Position numbers and translations under genes: made by a program
Assembly (NCBI GenBank): GCA_021234155.1
Contig: JAJEKV010000053.1
Location: 1 to 64,000, forward strand
Length of the DNA stretch: 64,000 nt
Direction of reading: 5' to 3'
Source of the DNA: Isoetes taiwanensis
Lineage: Eukaryota; Streptophyta; Lycopodiopsida; Isoetales; Isoetaceae
The notes under the pieces: generated by a model
The model's database searches: none
Seen by the model: only the letters and a program-made list of their open reading frames with translations
Told to the model about the DNA's origin: nothing
Part shown: positions 1 to 12,584 of the stretch, piece after piece
Layout of the letters: every line of letters begins with the position of its first letter
Numbering within the stretch: position 1 is the first letter of the stretch

Positions 1-364
1 CATGATATAATGAACTCAAAGTGTGCGAATTTCACAACCAATGTCACTGCCTAAATATATCTCGTAGGTTTCATCGAGGTAAGGGGGTTCTCGCAGTAAT
101 GATAACCAAGAATACACGAGGGAGCAAAGCCCTTTGAATCGCCTGGGAATCATAAAGGCTAATCTTAACCTGGGCAGACATCATGAGCATGATGACACGG
201 AGATGCTAGAGAACCCATTTGCTCCTAATAGGTAAGAAAAATAAAATTTGGATGCAAATACGAGTCCGGATAACTTAGGTGAGATGAAAAGGAAGAAAGC
301 TTGACCTCTTCCTTTAACCTCATTGACGCCAATGATATAGTTGGTCAGTCCTACAACTTTCAAC

Positions 365-960
365 TTATGATTATTGTCTCATGGAATTTGCGGCATCAAG
401 GGTGTTCTTAAGCTGCATGGCGAGTGTTAGCACTATCGAGGTCTATGAAGGCGGATGTCATCCTTCATGAGAGCATAGACTTCCGGACTTTCGAGGCCGA
501 TCTATTGGCGGTTGATTGAGGTAACTACTCCTCCTTTGGTTTAAAGACTGAAGGAATCCTAAGGAGGCACTTGTATCCTATGGAAGGGACAAGTCCAAAA
601 GTATCAATATGCAAAATGAAGTGGTAGATGGCAGCTGTAATTTTGGAAACAAATAACCGTATGTGGGGCTCATCAACATTTATGCCTCTAATATACCCGC
701 GAGAGGGCAGCCTATGTGGAGAGTTGAGCTCTGGATAACTCATCATGGTTTTGGAGTTAGCTTGGATCCTTCGAGGGGATTTGAATATGACCGGATATGG
801 GATCAAAAAATTGGGCTAAAAATGCGAATTTGCTACATGATGAAGAAGTTACGTGATCTCTTTTTAAACAAATTGGTTTCTCCTCAATTCCTCCATCTAA
901 CCGCGATTTTCCCCGGTCTAATAAAATGTAGGGGCATGGCAATTATACTCGCTTACTAGA
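365..960 (+). pseudogene. LINE ORF2 endonuclease domain, broken
   Basis: This is the N-terminal part of LINE ORF2, an APE-like endonuclease that nicks target DNA to prime reverse transcription. The reading begins near 368 with a VSWNLR motif (family form SWNIRG), then a segment on knowing which site to cut that is out of frame, then VGLINIYASNIPARG near 663, which matches the conserved strand before the catalytic region. It then runs open to a stop at 957-959. At least two frameshifts and a stop near 655 separate the pieces. The identification rests on motif order and on the reverse transcriptase that follows. Confidence 0.7.
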
Positions 961-1699
961 TGTGTTCTACATGGCTAATGGGACGGCCCCCTTCATGGAC
1001 AGATGTTATGTTGAAGGAGAGCTTGCTTTCTCAAGAGACCATATGTGCCACAAAGTTAGTGTTGAGAGCATCCCTACTAAAAAGAAGAGGAGGAATGTGC
1101 CTTTCAAGTTCAATACCTCCCTATTAGGCGAGGCATTCGGACCCTTTAGGACTTTCCCGGCTTCTCTAACTAATAATGAATGCCCACCTTCCATGAAGGC
1201 AGGTTAAAAGATCAGCTTTATGAAGATGTGGATCAAGAAATGGGGCAAGGAATGCTTAAATTCAAGAAAGGAAAAATGTCGCGGTACAACCTTCTAAGGG
1301 CGGTCAAAGCGGGATCTGTTACTTGATCCCCATAACAGACAAACAATCCTTAGAGGAGGAATCGGAAATAAAAGCCAAAGCTATCGAGGAGGATAGCCAC
1401 CAATTGCGGTCCGTTTCTAAAACAAAGTAGTAAAGCAGCAGAGTTAGATCACTTAAACTCTAAGTGCTTCTTTAGGAATGGCAGGGCAGTTAAGAGAACA
1501 GTGATACTTCAATTAAAGATAATCACAAAATATACTTTACGATCCAGGCTATCAAGGCGTTATTCGGGACCTTTCGAAGCTCAATTCAGCGAGACTAATC
1601 TCCCATCTTCTTATCAATCCCAAATCTCTCTCTTTGGTTTGGCCCAGATTGAGTGGGCATAAAGATTACCGCAGATGACAACCACACTCTCTTTGCGTC

Positions 1700-2620
1700 A
1701 GGCGCCGGAGGAGATATTTAAAGTACTATCCTCGCTTCCGGTAAGTCCCCGGGCCCCCGACACTTCCCTCCTCGGGATTCTTTCAGGAGTTTTGGGACGC
1801 TCTTGGACCAGAGACTTTGTGGGAGGTCAAGTTTGTGGCTTGGTCCTCTTTGCTCGTTACATCCAACTCTAGCTGCTAGATTCATCACCTCGTCCCAAAA
1901 GTCTCTAGACCTCAATCACTTGGAGAGTGGCGTCCATCGCGACTAACAAATGTCTTATATAAGGTTATCATGAAAGGCATCGCCAACCGCCTTAAGCCTA
2001 TCTCAAATGAAAGTTATTGGAAGGGAACAATGGCCTTTTCGCGGTGGGTATATTTTGGACAATTACCTAGCTGCTAGAGAAGGTTTGCATTAGTCTTGAA
2101 TCCACCTGCTAGAAACCGTAGAAAATTTGTTAAGATGGATTTTAGAAAGGCCTCTGATTCCCTTAGGTGGGATGATGCACAGGAAGTTATGAGCCACATG
2201 GGTTTCATAAGATTCATCGACATCTCAATGGGAATGAACAAATTTGCCTCTACATCCATTTTTGTTAACCAGGAACCTTCCGGTCTCTTTGACCTCGTGG
2301 TATTAAGCCGGGCCAGTTGGCTTGCCCCATACCTTTTTCTAACCATGGCCAACCTTCACAAGGATGGTTAATCTCAAAGTACCGAAGGGGGGCATCACGG
2401 TCGGTTCTACCGAATCAAGCGAAAAAACTCACAATCATGCACATACGGATGACACCTTTATATTTCCTCGGTATGACTGATGGCAGCTTTCATTCCTTTC
2501 GTGAGATATTGATCGCTTTTGAGGTTATATCAGGCATAGGGCTAAATGCCACCAAATGTTCCGTTCTGGGCTTTAGAGGGAGATACGGACCCTCGTGCTA
2601 ATGGATTGGGCTTCCCATTC
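1700..2620 (+). pseudogene. LINE reverse transcriptase domain, broken
   Basis: Reverse transcriptase of an L1-type LINE, which copies element RNA at the nicked target. Visible landmarks in order are SPGP near 1745, a block ending in IGREQ near 2010-2030, GGYILDNYLAAREGLH near 2044-2090, KMDFRKASDSLRWDDAQEV near 2130-2190 (palm strand with the first catalytic Asp), VNQEPSGLFD near 2265, APYLFLTMA near 2325, and a catalytic box read as AHTDDTFIF at about 2439-2465 in place of FADDT. These lie in different frames, and the usual RQGDPL motif before APYLF is altered. The protein cannot be made from this copy. Confidence 0.85.
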
Positions 2621-4355
2621 GTGAGCGTGTAGGGAAACAATTACGCCGTTGGTTTGCCACTGTCATGCCGTGATAATATGAAGGGTCTCTCGCCCCCATT
2701 CTAGACAAACTTTAGAAAAAAAGGTTGGGTTATGGTCATCTAAAGGATTATCGGTGGCGGTGAAGAGTAATGATTGCTAATGTCGCTTGACTCTCACATA
2801 TATTCCTAATCGGTCGGGTAGCCTTGCAAAGGAAATATATAATCAAAAATGTGTTATCATTAGAAAGTTTATTTGGGGGTATGGCTCATGTTGCTTGGTC
2901 CGAAGACTATAGGGAGTAAAAGGGATGGGGATTGGATGTAAGGACCCTCTTTCACGCAGAGCTCAAGCTCAAGGGCTAGATTTTCTCCATGAAGTTTTAC
3001 AAGGGATACATCTCCTCGCTCCGGCATTTGTTAAGCAATCGGCTCGACCGGTGGTAAGATTCATGGTAAACCATCTCTTCCTAGGGATGAACTAGGAGCC
3101 TTTTTTTGTAATTTTCTGGCCCCCGCACCTCCCCCAGTCATGAGGTACTTCTTCATGCTTGGAGGAGGTGCAAATGATATTCCCCCCATGACTATACCTC
3201 CAGAGGTGGGAAAGTTAGTATGTTCTGGAACACTCATGTATGGGAAGAGAAATGGACGCCCTGGCATTAGTTCATCCTCGCATCTTTAAGAAATGCATGG
3301 TGACCATGGGATCTTAAAATTGGCATCTTTAGGGGAAAACGTATAGATGGATATCTTGGATGGAATTTAGACTCCAAAGTGCAAAGAGCCGGGGGGAGGG
3401 TGATGAAAGATACTAATTTAAAGATCCTAGATAATGTTAAGCTTCTCGGGGGTCTCCGTCCACGAGAAAAGTGGTCTTGTGCGTGCAAGGGAGACATACA
3501 ATGTTGTAAGCATATATCGGGCCCTTTCTCGATCCCTCCTTCAAAGGGAGGCTAGGGCTCCAAATGAATGGTTAATGGCTAAGCTCCTCTTAGCAAACTC
3601 CCTTGGAAAACCTTATGCTCTAGGAGAATACAATTTTTTTTTTATGGGAGGTTTCCAAGGAGGTCTCAACACTAAAGAAGGTTCGGGTCCATGAGGAATT
3701 GTGTCTTCGCACTGGTGGTCTCTCCGGGTGCCGTGCTAGCTAATCTCTTTCTACACCTCTTCTTACGGCCCAAGAAATTATTGAGTTCTCGGTTTGGGTA
3801 TGCCCTATTATGAGGCAGATATGCATCAACTTCATGGTCAATGTTGTTATGATCTCGGTGAAATCGTGTGGCCTTCTCCACAGTTAGTGTGGCTCTCTGG
3901 CTGACTATATGGAGGCATCGATGATGTCACTTTGGGGACAATCTATCTCTATTGAGAAACCCGCTATCTTTTTAATAAAGAAGTTGTTTTATTGGCATTG
4001 TCCCACCACAGAAAATGGGGATGAGTTACAATAGGGTTAGACGCACTGCAAGATTGAAGGATTCTTATAACCACTTTAAGTGCCATTCGATGAGCTCGAG
4101 GGACCCGCACTTTCAACGATAGATCTAATGGTGGAACGTTTGAGTTTAGTGGGAGAAAGCAATCGAGTAAGCCCACCGGATAGGGTCTCTCTACCATTAT
4201 CTTTGTTGTGGGAATAGGACTTCTTGTCGCATCATCATGATGCATGAGAACCCATATAATAGCCCAAATGCTTCTATTTGCCCCATTAGGGACCCTGTAT
4301 TTTTATTACTATTATTAATAACAAAAAACACCTCTTACCCTCAAAAAAAAAAAAA

Positions 4356-5300
4356 AATCCACTACTGATGGTGCCTTGTCCCAATATTTTGCAAGCGGCA
4401 TTCTGCTCTAAAGCGTGTGCTTAGAAATCTGGGCACATGTAGGTGGAATGCAATGGTAGTAGTACAAATAAAAAATCATAAATGAATAATAAATTAATTG
4501 GGCATTTATCCTTTGTTTCAAGGTATATCGTTATGTCGTGCATTAGTTGTACATGTCAATAATAATACAAATAAAAAATCATGTCGCAGCGAAGAATTGA
4601 AGGGTAGGTTGCATACAAAGGATAAGAGAACAAATCTTGCTTAAGTAGGAACGTCAATGAAAAGTAGGAACACCAAGTTCAAAAAATTACACTTGCATAT
4701 TACCATTGGGCAAGGGTAGTTCATGTTTCAAAAACCATAATTGTGGAGAGAACATTGTATCATGCATGCTCTATATCAGATTGAGCTAAACCATGTGTTA
4801 ACGTATTATCCAACGTATCCAAGGAACCTAAGAATGTTACGCACAACTCTACAGGTGCATTTAACAACAACATAGATGTAACACTAATAGTTTCACTCTT
4901 TATATATTTGCAATCTAGACATTTTACAACAACATAGATGTAACACTAATAGTTTGGCTCTTATATATTTTGCAATATAGACATTTTAAGTACCAGCATA
5001 AAATGGTTGGCATCCACTTTTAAAAACTATAAGGATTATTAGTAGACCAGGTTGTGTTTGGAATTACATAGTTTTGTGCTTGATAAAGCATGCAAAAAAA
5101 GCGGAGATGCTGATGTACCATGTCTACGGAGATTATAAACCGTGACATATCGTCTGACCCGTGCATAACCATAAAGGGTACAAAGAAGGAACAAAATTAC
5201 GCATGCATTTTGGGAAGTACCATATCTGGAATTTCAGAGTTGTGAAATGAGACTTGATGAATGAGATCGTACCAAAGCGGGTGAGAGTTGTATCGAGCAA
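4356..5300. other. AT-rich non-coding stretch after the LINE
   Basis: No supported gene. The stretch is AT-rich and holds short duplicated phrases, for example the repeat of an 'acaaataaaaaatcat' string near 4467 and 4567, and the tandem pair listed separately. It looks like old intergenic or intronic sequence. Confidence 0.5.
4858..4983. repeat. Two-copy tandem repeat, ~62 bp
   Basis: Two head-to-tail copies of a ~62-bp AT-rich unit containing 'acaacaacatagatgtaac' and ending near 'gcaatctagacatttt'. The copies differ at only a few positions, so the duplication is fairly recent compared with the surrounding decay. Confidence 0.85.
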
Positions 5301-5304
5301 GAAT

Positions 5305-6900
5305 TTATGAAGTAAATATCACATCGCCGCTACAACCAAAAAATATACCGTCCATCGGGAAAGCAAAATATCTTGGCCTTGGTTGCATTTGCATGAATTG
5401 GGTTTTGTTCAGCATCTTTTGGGGAGACATCTGCAAGAATAACCCAATCATTTTCCCTAAAAGATGGCCACAAGGCCTTGTAAAAAAAAACCAAGGCAAA
5501 CAATCCACAATTTTAATCCCTCAAAACGTAATACTCCATAGAAAAATGCCAGTGCAGCTATATAGTTTAAGTGAGCCTGTCCAGTTCATGAATTTCATGT
5601 GAGGAAAGGTGAAGATTTTTTTCCAATCTATAAAGTTCTAGGTTGCATTTGGATCGAACACTTGCAATTGGATCAAACACTGTCTCCTGCAGTAAAAAGT
5701 GCAACATGTTTACTATCACATAAAACCTGAGAACTTTATACTAAAATTTGCAACTTACCACACAGATTGGGCATGCAAGATCCATCTTGAATGACATATA
5801 ATCTTGCATAGTACAACAAATAGTAGGTTTACCATCTCTAAATTTCCAATAACGGTTGTAAATCCCTCTAGTAGAAATGGGTTAAGCTGGCGAAGTGGAT
5901 AACGTGGATTCACGTAAATGCACCAGACTTCTTCAAGAACATGGCAACATGCTGGCAAAGACTGTGGCAGGCAAAACCACATTAGATCCCAAAGATTAAT
6001 AAAACGCATCATTCAATTCCCCTTTCCATGGCAAAGATGTGAGCCGCATTGCACGGCTTGGCACAACTTGTAAAAACCATTTTCATCTCTCCAAAAAATC
6101 AAGTCTTAGTTCAAGCAAATACTTGGCTTATGAGAAGATTTCTGAGATTAAGCAGCAAAACCTTCAATCTGAAACAACTTATACAGACCCAGATGAGCTT
6201 TGAAATGTTCTTGTCATGATGCCATGGATACAGTGGACATTCTAATGTCCTATTCATAAATTGAACACGTTCAATGCTTAAATACGCCTTAGACTCCATT
6301 TACCAGTCTCAAATGACAAAACACAAAAAGCTTATAAAGCCAACAATACCGGGCATGGCCAATACTTGAAGATATTAGGATCATATTCAAATCTCAAAAC
6401 AAAACTGCAATTCGCCCTGAGATCAGTGCAAAAGGGCAGATTGCTTTAACCTAGAATAGAGACATGGAAAGCATAACGGATTATAGATAAACCAAGTTGA
6501 ATTTTAGCAAACAAACATACAGATACTCACTGATTTAGCTACATATTCTAGAATAAGCCAGTTGAATCATGGCAGAACAAACACATACAGATACCACCGA
6601 TTTAGGTAGAAATTTTGAACTGTTTATCTTCAGTGGGTTATTTATAAATTACATAACTCCATTTATATTTTTCAGCACTCAGCCTTCATAATAACCTTTA
6701 TTAAATAAAAATGATCATCAAGATTTTATTTACCAAGAAGCCCTCAAAATCAATCGGAAAAATCGTATGCGAAGCCCAAATCATAAGATTCATATACAAA
6801 CCTAGAACCAGGTTCATCCAATGAGCCATGATCTGGCGTAGAGCAGAAAAAATGGTTGTCGTATCTTTTATAAAAGCCCCTTCTTCTAGCTGCCAAGGCA
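5305..6900 (-). pseudogene. Possible exon remnants of an unrecognised gene
   Basis: Read on the minus strand, several short open segments look more like protein than chance: one near 6895-6755 with HFFCSTPDHGSLDEPGSRF, one near 5870-5765 (YNRYWKFRDGKPTICCTMQ) that begins after an AG and ends at a GT, one near 5690-5590 with a charged helix-like stretch, and one near 5490-5340 (FRENDWVILADVSPKDAEQ). They are in different frames and separated by AT-rich DNA, as exons and introns would be. I do not recognise the family and cannot join them with confidence. The alternative is that these are chance open frames. Confidence 0.25.
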
Positions 6901-7086
6901 TATAGCTACATGAATTGCATGCATATCTGCTTCGTAAACTGCTTCAGCAGTCTCTGCTATTGTCTAATTTGCATTTAACTGCATGTCATAATATTCTCAC
7001 AATGGCTATTACTTGGCCATGTCGATACCATGCTAAGCTATCATGAGCCCAACTTATCTGCTAATGATCACGGGGGTTGGGACCAA

Positions 7087-7100
7087 GGCCCCCGGGGGCC
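7087..7100. repeat. 14-bp perfect GC palindrome
   Basis: The sequence ggcccccgggggcc is its own reverse complement and stands out in an AT-rich neighbourhood. No function can be assigned. Confidence 0.6.
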
Positions 7101-7168
7101 AAATGCATCCTTTGAGATCAAATTATATGGGCAAAACAGCGGTAAATGAAAAGATCATGGGCTAAAAA

Positions 7169-7378
7169 TCTTTGAGAGAGGTTGCACGGATGTATTGCCT
7201 ATTCAACTTTCTCTTTATGTATCACTTTTCCTTGCCGAAGAAGGCAGCTTATCGAATCTGGGAGTTGTATTATTCACATAAAATGCTAGCTGATTTATAT
7301 GTACATTCTTTGCTACTCATGGGAAAGGAAGACATCCACTATCTACTCATGGAGAATGGATCAGGAGTTCAATAGCTA
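7169..7378 (+). pseudogene. Fragment related to the predicted 24-kb gene
   Basis: A short open frame with no ATG at its beginning, closed upstream by a stop near 7163. Its protein resembles residues in exon 2 of the predicted minus-strand gene at 23.9-24.7 kb: both share REV, then C-L-x-x-F-L, then YHFSL, an Arg, a YY-x-H pair, ADLY and a final LL, in the same order and spacing. Aligned by eye, roughly two fifths of about 60 positions agree without gaps. The family is unknown to me. This copy lacks the flanking parts of the protein, so I call it a fragment or relic exon of a paralogue. Confidence 0.5.
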
Positions 7379-7379
7379 C

Positions 7380-8050
7380 AAGTTTTAGCCTGAGATAAAG
7401 GTTTTATTGGTATATAACTCCATCTTTGATCGGGTCCTTTCGCCAAAGATTCCCCATACCTTAGTCCTTCACCTTACATTGCGCATCTTGCCAATTCAAC
7501 ACTTCACTCTACGTATGAACTTGTGCGGTTGCTTATGCTCAATAACTTGTCTTCCTCGTTTAACATTTTACTCTTACACTTGGATGGTAATTTCATATGT
7601 AGGTTTTGGACTTCATTCATGGAAATCAAAGGGGCTCTCCAGCTACGGACTCTCTCTCAAGGGGGCAAAAGCCGGTTCTATTGGCATATTTGATACTTTT
7701 GAAGCTGAATTATCAATTTCTAGATACTTTTGTTATTAAGTTATTGCAATGGATGTCCATTAGGTTAGAGTTGTTTATGTTAGGCATGGCCTTAATACCC
7801 ACCCACCAATTTTAGGACCGTTATCCTTTTCCATGTTTTGTAATAACCTAACATTAATTTGCATGCATAAAGAGAACAACTACCAATAATGTCAAGACAA
7901 GCATTGAATTGTTAAAAACATGTATCTAATATTAATATAGTTATCTACATGCCGGGTTTGTTATACCCCTCATGCACAACTAATAATGCTTACATACCCC
8001 ATGGACCCCACTTGAATCCCGATAAAATACGGTTTAAGAGCCAATGGTCC
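7380..8050. other. No gene recognised
   Basis: Open frames of about 70-110 codons occur here but have no recognisable motifs and low-complexity hydrophobic composition. I see no repeat structure. Confidence 0.4.
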
Positions 8051-8264
8051 GGATGATGATGGCGGTCATGGGGATTTATGCTATGCATCATGTGTTACGC
8101 GAGGTGTATGGGGCATAGGCCATAGTTGTTCGTTGGATGAAAATATTGAAACAAATCTGGCGGTTTGAATTTGTGGCGAAATGTATGGGGTGTTTGGCGA
8201 GGGGACCCAAAGAGGGTTTTATTATTGGCCGTTGAGATTGGATGTCAATTTGGGGCTTCTCATC

Positions 8265-8450
8265 TCGATCGTTGAAGATGAAGTTGAGGTTAGGGGACAA
8301 GGGCGAGGAGTGAAAGTTTGTGGTACTGCCGTGCATTGTTCTCGCTTTTCACCTCGCATCGTTGAAGATGAAGTTGCGTTAGGGGACAGGAACGGTGAGG
8401 TGAAAGTTTAGTGGTATTTGCTGTGCATTGTTCCTCCCGGTATATTGGTG
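8265..8450. repeat. Two-copy tandem repeat, ~90 bp
   Basis: Two head-to-tail copies of a unit that begins 'atcgttgaagatgaagttg', continues through 'ggggacaggaacggtgagg' (or a close variant) and ends with 'gtgcattgttc'. The first starts near 8268 and the second near 8360. The end of the second merges into the longer tandem array that follows. Confidence 0.8.
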
Positions 8451-9680
8451 ATCTCAGGTTTTAGCTATGGTGGTGGAAGGTGCACGGTGTTAAAATGTGG
8501 AAATTGCACGTGGGTGGAAGGGGGAATGAGGCTTTCAAAGTTTGTGGCTTTCTTAAATGGGTGTGTGTTTTAGTGTTCGGGGGTTTTGTTGGGCTCTTTG
8601 TGGATAACTCTAATGTGGTGATTGAAGGTGTTCGCATCTTGGCGATTGAAGGTTTGTGACTTGAATTGAAGTGTTTCACAGGAAGAATTGGCCCGAGATG
8701 TGTTGGATATAAGGGTATATACTATGATGCCAAAAATACTATGATGCCAAAGTTTAGGTTTCATTTGTTGCATTGTTCCTCTCGGTATTCGAGCACCTAC
8801 CGTGTTCCTAGATTGTGATCTCGGTTTTTAGCTATGGTGGTGGTCCGGGGCGATGTTAAATGTTATTGCCGCGTGGGTGGAGGGAATGAGTTCAAGGCGT
8901 GGCTTCTTAAATGGGTGTGTGTTTTTAGTGTTCGGGGGTTTTGTTTTGGCTCAACCCCATTGTGGGATTGAAGGTGTTCGCATCTGGGGAGGAAGGTTTG
9001 TGACTTGAATTGAAGTGTTTCACGGGAAGAATTAGTGTTGGATGTGTTGGATATATGGGTGGCATATACTATGATGCCAAAAAAATCTACTATGATGCAA
9101 AGTTTCGCGGGTATTTTCGGCATTGTTCCTCCTCCTCGGTGATTCGAGATCTCGGGAGTTTAGTTATGGTGGCCCGAGCGGGACGGTGTTAAATGCGGTC
9201 GCGTAACGCAAGGGTGGAGGGGAAGGAGGTGGGGGCAAAGCCGGCGCTTCTTAAATGGGTGTGTGTTTTTAGTGTTCTGTGGTTTTGTTGGGCTCTTTTG
9301 TGATACTTCTGTTTGTAGTGATTGAAAGGTGTTCACATTTTGGCGATTGAAGGTTTGTGACCTGAATTGAAGTTTGTTGGAGTTCGGCATGAATTTCATA
9401 GTAATATAGACTAGTGGGGTCTTTTGTGATAACTCTATTGTGGTGATTGAAGGTGTTGCATTTTGCGAGTGAAGGTTTAATGACTTGAATTGAAGTTTGT
9501 TGAGTTAGATGAATTTGCAGTAGCATGGCATAGAAATATAGACTAGTGGGGTAGATGACCCCACTGGTCCGGCTATCTCCTAAACAATCTAAACGCATAT
9601 TTCTGGGAAAATTGGTGTGGCGGATGTGTTGGATATATGGTGGCATATACTATGATGCCAAAAAAATATGTTAGTCTTTG
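8450..9680. repeat. Tandem array, ~350-bp unit, about 3.5 copies
   Basis: Marker phrases recur in the same order: 'tagctatggtggtgg' near 8463 and 8830 with a variant near 9162; 'gattgaaggtgttcgcatc' near 8620 and 8968 with variants near 9321 and 9437; 'atatactatgatgccaaaaa' near 8717, 9065 and 9645; 'gggtgtgtgttttagtgtt' near 8559 with variants near 8910 and 9257. Spacing is about 350-365 bp until the last, shortened copies. Copies differ mainly by small insertions and deletions. Read on the minus strand each unit yields similar short frames, which I treat as by-products. Confidence 0.85.
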
Positions 9681-9840
9681 TTGTATCACATTTTCATAAG
9701 GAAGGGAAAAAAAAGAGGGAATTGTCTCAGTGAATCATTTGTGTTTGTAAGTACTTCCTTACGGAGTTTGATTGAGTAATGGGTGAAACTTCCCATATTG
9801 GTTTGATTTCTTTCATATATGGTTGTCAAGTTGTGCTACA

Positions 9841-10028
9841 TTTAATATTCTCGTATATTTGGAAGTAGTGAAAGTTTGAAACTTAATTATAGAATTGATC
9901 TAGTTACGGATTGAAGGATTATATGAGTTTATGCGATTACAAAGGAGTAATGATCTTCAAAGTTCTCGTTTAATATTTTTTTTGTATATTTGGAAGTAGT
10001 GAAAGTTTGAAACTTAGTTATAAAATTG
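9841..10028. repeat. Two-copy direct repeat of ~60 bp, 129 bp apart
   Basis: The phrase around 'tatatttggaagtagtgaaa' plus its continuation to 'cttaattatagaattg' occurs near 9841-9896 and again near 9970-10028 with a few changes. The rest of 9680-10480 holds nothing I can assign. Confidence 0.75.
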
Positions 10029-10649
10029 TGAGGGCTTAAATTTAAGGGATTATTTATATGTTGGCCGGTTTGTTTGATGTGGGTGTCGCTTTGTATGTGT
10101 AGAATGGGATTCGAGAATAAGATTTCGTGAAATTGGTGTGGGAAAGCATGACGATGGAAGGTGGCTATTATTTACATTGGTTGGTAAGGTCATGGTATTT
10201 TTGGTTGTCATGAGGAAAGGTTGTCTGAGTGAGTTTCTTTGGTGTGTTAAACATTCTAGGATTTGGTACTTGTGAGTAGTAGGTTGGATATTTATTGTGC
10301 ATTATCGTGTTTGAAAAAGGGCTGAGTGTGAGGTTGTAATGAAGGTCTAGAGTGCGAGATTGATTTAAGTTACATATACTTTGAATGATGTTAAAGATTG
10401 AGGCGGTGGAGATGGTATGCAAATTTGGCTTAGGATACTTTCGGCGATGGCCGATGGGTAATGTGTCCATTTGAAAGCTACAAATCCTTGCACTTAGGTA
10501 TCGAAAGCCCGACCCGCAGTCTGCGGGTAGTCACCGGCTTTCTCGGCCAGGCGAATCAAGAATGCCTCGGCTTGCCTAACAATCAAGAAAGTACAGGCCT
10601 TCTTCGAATTTATGAAGTCAAGATTTCTCGACTCGCCAAGGCGAATAGG

Positions 10650-12420
10650 AAGTGTATTTTCGATTGTTAATTTGTTGAGGGATTCTCGACTTCGCAGTGA
10701 AGAATCTGAAAATGCGAAAGACAAAGAATGCAGAAGGCGATGTTGGCTCCACGCATTCTTGAGGTGCCCGGCCGATGGTCGAGAGACCTCTCGCCGATAT
10801 CTTGGCCCAACATTGTGAAGGGAAGTATTCCAACACCGTCAGCTCCCGGCCCGCCTTTCCTTCCTATCCGTAGTTAGATATACTTTGTTCATGAGCTAAA
10901 AAATTGGAGGCGAAATGAGTATAGGTGCAGATGGTATGCAAATTTGGCTTTACAATACCTTTCAGTCTTCACGATTGTTGACATCATGGTTGAGTTTAAG
11001 TTCAAAGATGAAAGCAACGGACTAAGAAGCCGTGTAATTGACTAAGCCGGATTTTATAATTGGGCAAAAGATGTGGAGATGGGATTAAGATCAGAAAGTG
11101 TATGAGTGATGAATATACACTCCACTTCTGTTTTGGAGACCTTGCTTTGCAAAAACATGGCCTTCCTATCATTGTAAAGAAGCAAATTTCAATGCCCGGT
11201 TATAGTTTTGTAGCTACTTGATGAGATCATATAGATTTTGGCATAAAACCAAGGGTTCATTATGTGCAATGGTTCTGAAGTACATAAAATTATGCACTTC
11301 TTGAAATTTACTTCAAATTTGTGGCCTTATAAGGGGACTATTTATATATGTTGAGTAGTTTGTTTCTTTGTTAATGTTACTTTGTATGTGCTGGGCGGCT
11401 TGGAGGGTTTCGTGTGAGTGGATTTGGGGGAGCATCGCGCATGGGAGGGTGGCCGGTGGGCGGGTCATCTACGTTGTCCGGTAAGGTTATGGTATTTTGG
11501 ATTGTGATAAGTAGGTTGTGTTCCAGAATAGGAGTGTACATTTTTATTGTTGGCTGGTTGAGGGATTCTATAAAACTCGAGTGAAAGAATGAAAACGCAG
11601 ACAAAAAAAAGAATCTGAAGGGAAGCGATGTCGGCTCCATGCATTCTTGAGGTGCCCGCCGATAGTCGAGAGGACTCTCCTTCGACATATCTTGGTGAAC
11701 ATTGTGAAAGGGAAGTGGCCCCGGAGACTGGCAGTGGGGCTTCCTTATCCGTAAGTTAGATATACTTTGTTCATGAGCTTAGAAGATTGAGGCGAAATGA
11801 GTATAGGTGCGATGGTATGCAAATTTGGCTTACAATACCTTCAGGTCTTCCACGATTGTTGACGTCATGGTTGAGTTTAAGTTCAAAGATGAAAACGGAC
11901 CCGACTAAAGCCCAGCCGGTAATTGACTAGCGGTGGTTATAATTGGGCAAAGATGTGAGATGGGATTAAAGATCCTAAAGTGTATGAGTGATGAATATAC
12001 TCCCACTTTTGGAGACCTTGTTTTGCAAAAAACATGGCCTTTCTATCATTGTAAAGGACAAATTTCAATGCCTGGTCAAGGTTTTGCAGCTACTGATGAG
12101 ATCATATAGATTTTGGCATAAAAACCCAATCGGTTCATGAGGTATGGTTCTTGAAGTACATAAAATTATGCACTTCTTGAAATTTACTTAAATTTGTGGG
12201 ACTCAAAATTCACCGGGATTTATTTGTATATGTGCAAATGGTTGTTTCTTTATTGATGTGACTGCCACTGGGGGGCCGGGTTGGAGGGTTTCTATGGAGT
12301 GGATTTGGAGCGTCAGCCGCGCATGGGAGGGTTGGTCCAGTGGTCGGCCATCACGCTGTCCGGTAAGGTTATGGTATTTTGATTGTGATAAGTAAGGTTG
12401 TGTTCTGAGTCTGGCTGGTG
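10650..12420. repeat. Two-copy tandem duplication, ~885-bp period
   Basis: A segment containing the block 'tgcattcttgaggtgcccg', then 'ttagatatactttgttcatg', then 'atggtatgcaaatttggct', then 'acatcatggttgagtttaag', and ending with 'ggtaaggttatggtattttg' is present twice in this interval. Matching points lie at 10870 and 11757, and at 10973 and 11854. Part of the same block occurs a third time at 14013-14560. Copies differ by many 1-4 base gaps. Confidence 0.85.
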
Positions 12421-12584
12421 TATTAAGTATTCCCAGGATTTGGGTAGCAGGTAGTAGGTTGGAATATTTTTTTGTGTATGCGTGTTCGAAAAGGATTGGA
12501 GTGTGAGGTTGCAAATGCCAAGGCCTTGGATGATATCGTGCTTGTGGTTGCTTCGTATTCCTGTGGGTTCATTGGATGTTAGTA

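Larger units (their letters stand above)
365..4358 (+). mobile_element. Degenerate L1-type LINE with poly(A) tail
   Basis: A non-LTR retrotransposon read on the plus strand. In order it shows an apurinic endonuclease start (SWNLR near 375), more endonuclease sequence with an INIYASN motif near 670, reverse transcriptase from about 1750 to 2620, a poorly preserved C-terminal part to about 4200, and a 3' end of ATT-rich sequence followed by 15 A residues at 4343-4357. The frame changes many times and stops are frequent, so it is dead. Its last ~330 bp recur at 57.5-57.87 kb with the same ending, which fixes the 3' boundary. No ORF1 and no target-site duplication could be recognised; the first 360 bases may be its 5' part. 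Confidence 0.85.
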
